Shown one piece after another: positions 63,559 through 64,000 of a DNA stretch of 64,000 bases. Origin of the DNA: Purshia tridentata (lineage: Eukaryota; Streptophyta; Magnoliopsida; Rosales; Rosaceae); assembly GCA_003254885.1 (NCBI GenBank), contig QANT01008835.1, positions 1 to 64,000 of the forward strand, read 5' to 3'. The notes below the pieces were generated by a model that was given only the letters and a program-made list of their open reading frames with translations, did no database searches and had not been told where the DNA came from. Position 1 is the first letter of the stretch; each line of letters starts with the position of its first letter. The translations under genes were made by a program, and so were the position numbers.

Positions 63559-64000
63559 GGATTAATAATGAATTAAACAGGAAACGACAAAAACACTATA
63601 TACCCATTGTGCATAGCCATGGTGATTGGTGACAGAGACATCACATCCTGCAAAAGAAGAAGCCCACATCATAAAAAATTAATTCATTGGGATAATAATT
63701 TCTGCTTGATATCTTTGCCGGCATTGCACATAAAGCTGTAAAGGGAGGGAAGAGAATCAATTCGGATCATAGAAAAAGGGAAATTAATTACATTGGAGTT
63801 GTATTGTATTGCTTTTGCTTCATGATTATATTTTTTATTTTATTTTTTCTTCCTTTTGAAAGTTTGTGGTCCCCTATTCTATATACTCTCCCAACCCCAT
63901 ATGTTTCACACCAACCTGACAATTTGGCAAACACCAATTGCTGTTGATGAGAGGAAGTTTTAACACCAACTGCTGTTGATGAGAGGAAGTTTCATATTTG
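63559..64000. other. TTL 3' flank
   Basis: 3' UTR and spacer. At the end, a 26-base unit (AACACCAA...GAGAGGAAGTTT) occurs twice, about 63930-63960 and 63962-63992. Confidence 0.5.

Overview
This is nuclear DNA from a flowering plant, almost certainly a eudicot. The genes have short GT-AG introns and AT-rich spacers, the spacers are full of small inverted-repeat transposons and microsatellites, and all the gene families are land-plant families. I suspect a woody rosid such as Rosaceae, but the window alone does not prove it. There is one undetermined base, near 26415.

Layout. 322-3307 (+) is an annexin with a one-base frame break near its 3' end. 3750-4560 holds a broken copy of the tail of a Pumilio gene. 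5836-9674 (+) is an LRR receptor kinase, also with a one-base frame break. 10119-10879 is a broken copy of the annexin 3' end. 11828-15942 (-) is an intact Pumilio gene. 17230-18370 (-) is a decayed LINE. 18963-20924 (-) is a DUF4057 gene. 21-28.8 kb is a transposon-rich spacer. 28823-31813 (+) is a plastid-type methyltransferase, and 32608-35966 (-) is an MFS transporter convergent with it. 36-48.3 kb is a gene desert with several DNA transposons and three local tandem duplications. 48296-49639 (-) is a VQ-motif gene. 53770-55035 (+) is a TFIIIC-subunit pseudogene. 60574-63558 (+) is a TPR/thioredoxin-like (TTL) gene.

The genes do not form a pathway, but their order is informative. From memory, annexin - Pumilio - DUF4057 - VQ resembles the Arabidopsis AT1G35720-AT1G35830 segment, while Pumilio - DUF4057 - methyltransferase - MFS - TPR resembles AT1G78160-AT1G78120. 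The window therefore looks like an unfractionated version of a block that Arabidopsis carries as two partly emptied copies.

The most unusual structure is in the first 16 kb. The convergent annexin/Pumilio pair has been partly duplicated, and the receptor kinase sits between the two partial copies. I found no CRISPR array, operon, tRNA, rRNA or clearly unknown gene system. The novelty lies in the rearrangement, the transposon families and several protein-level details.
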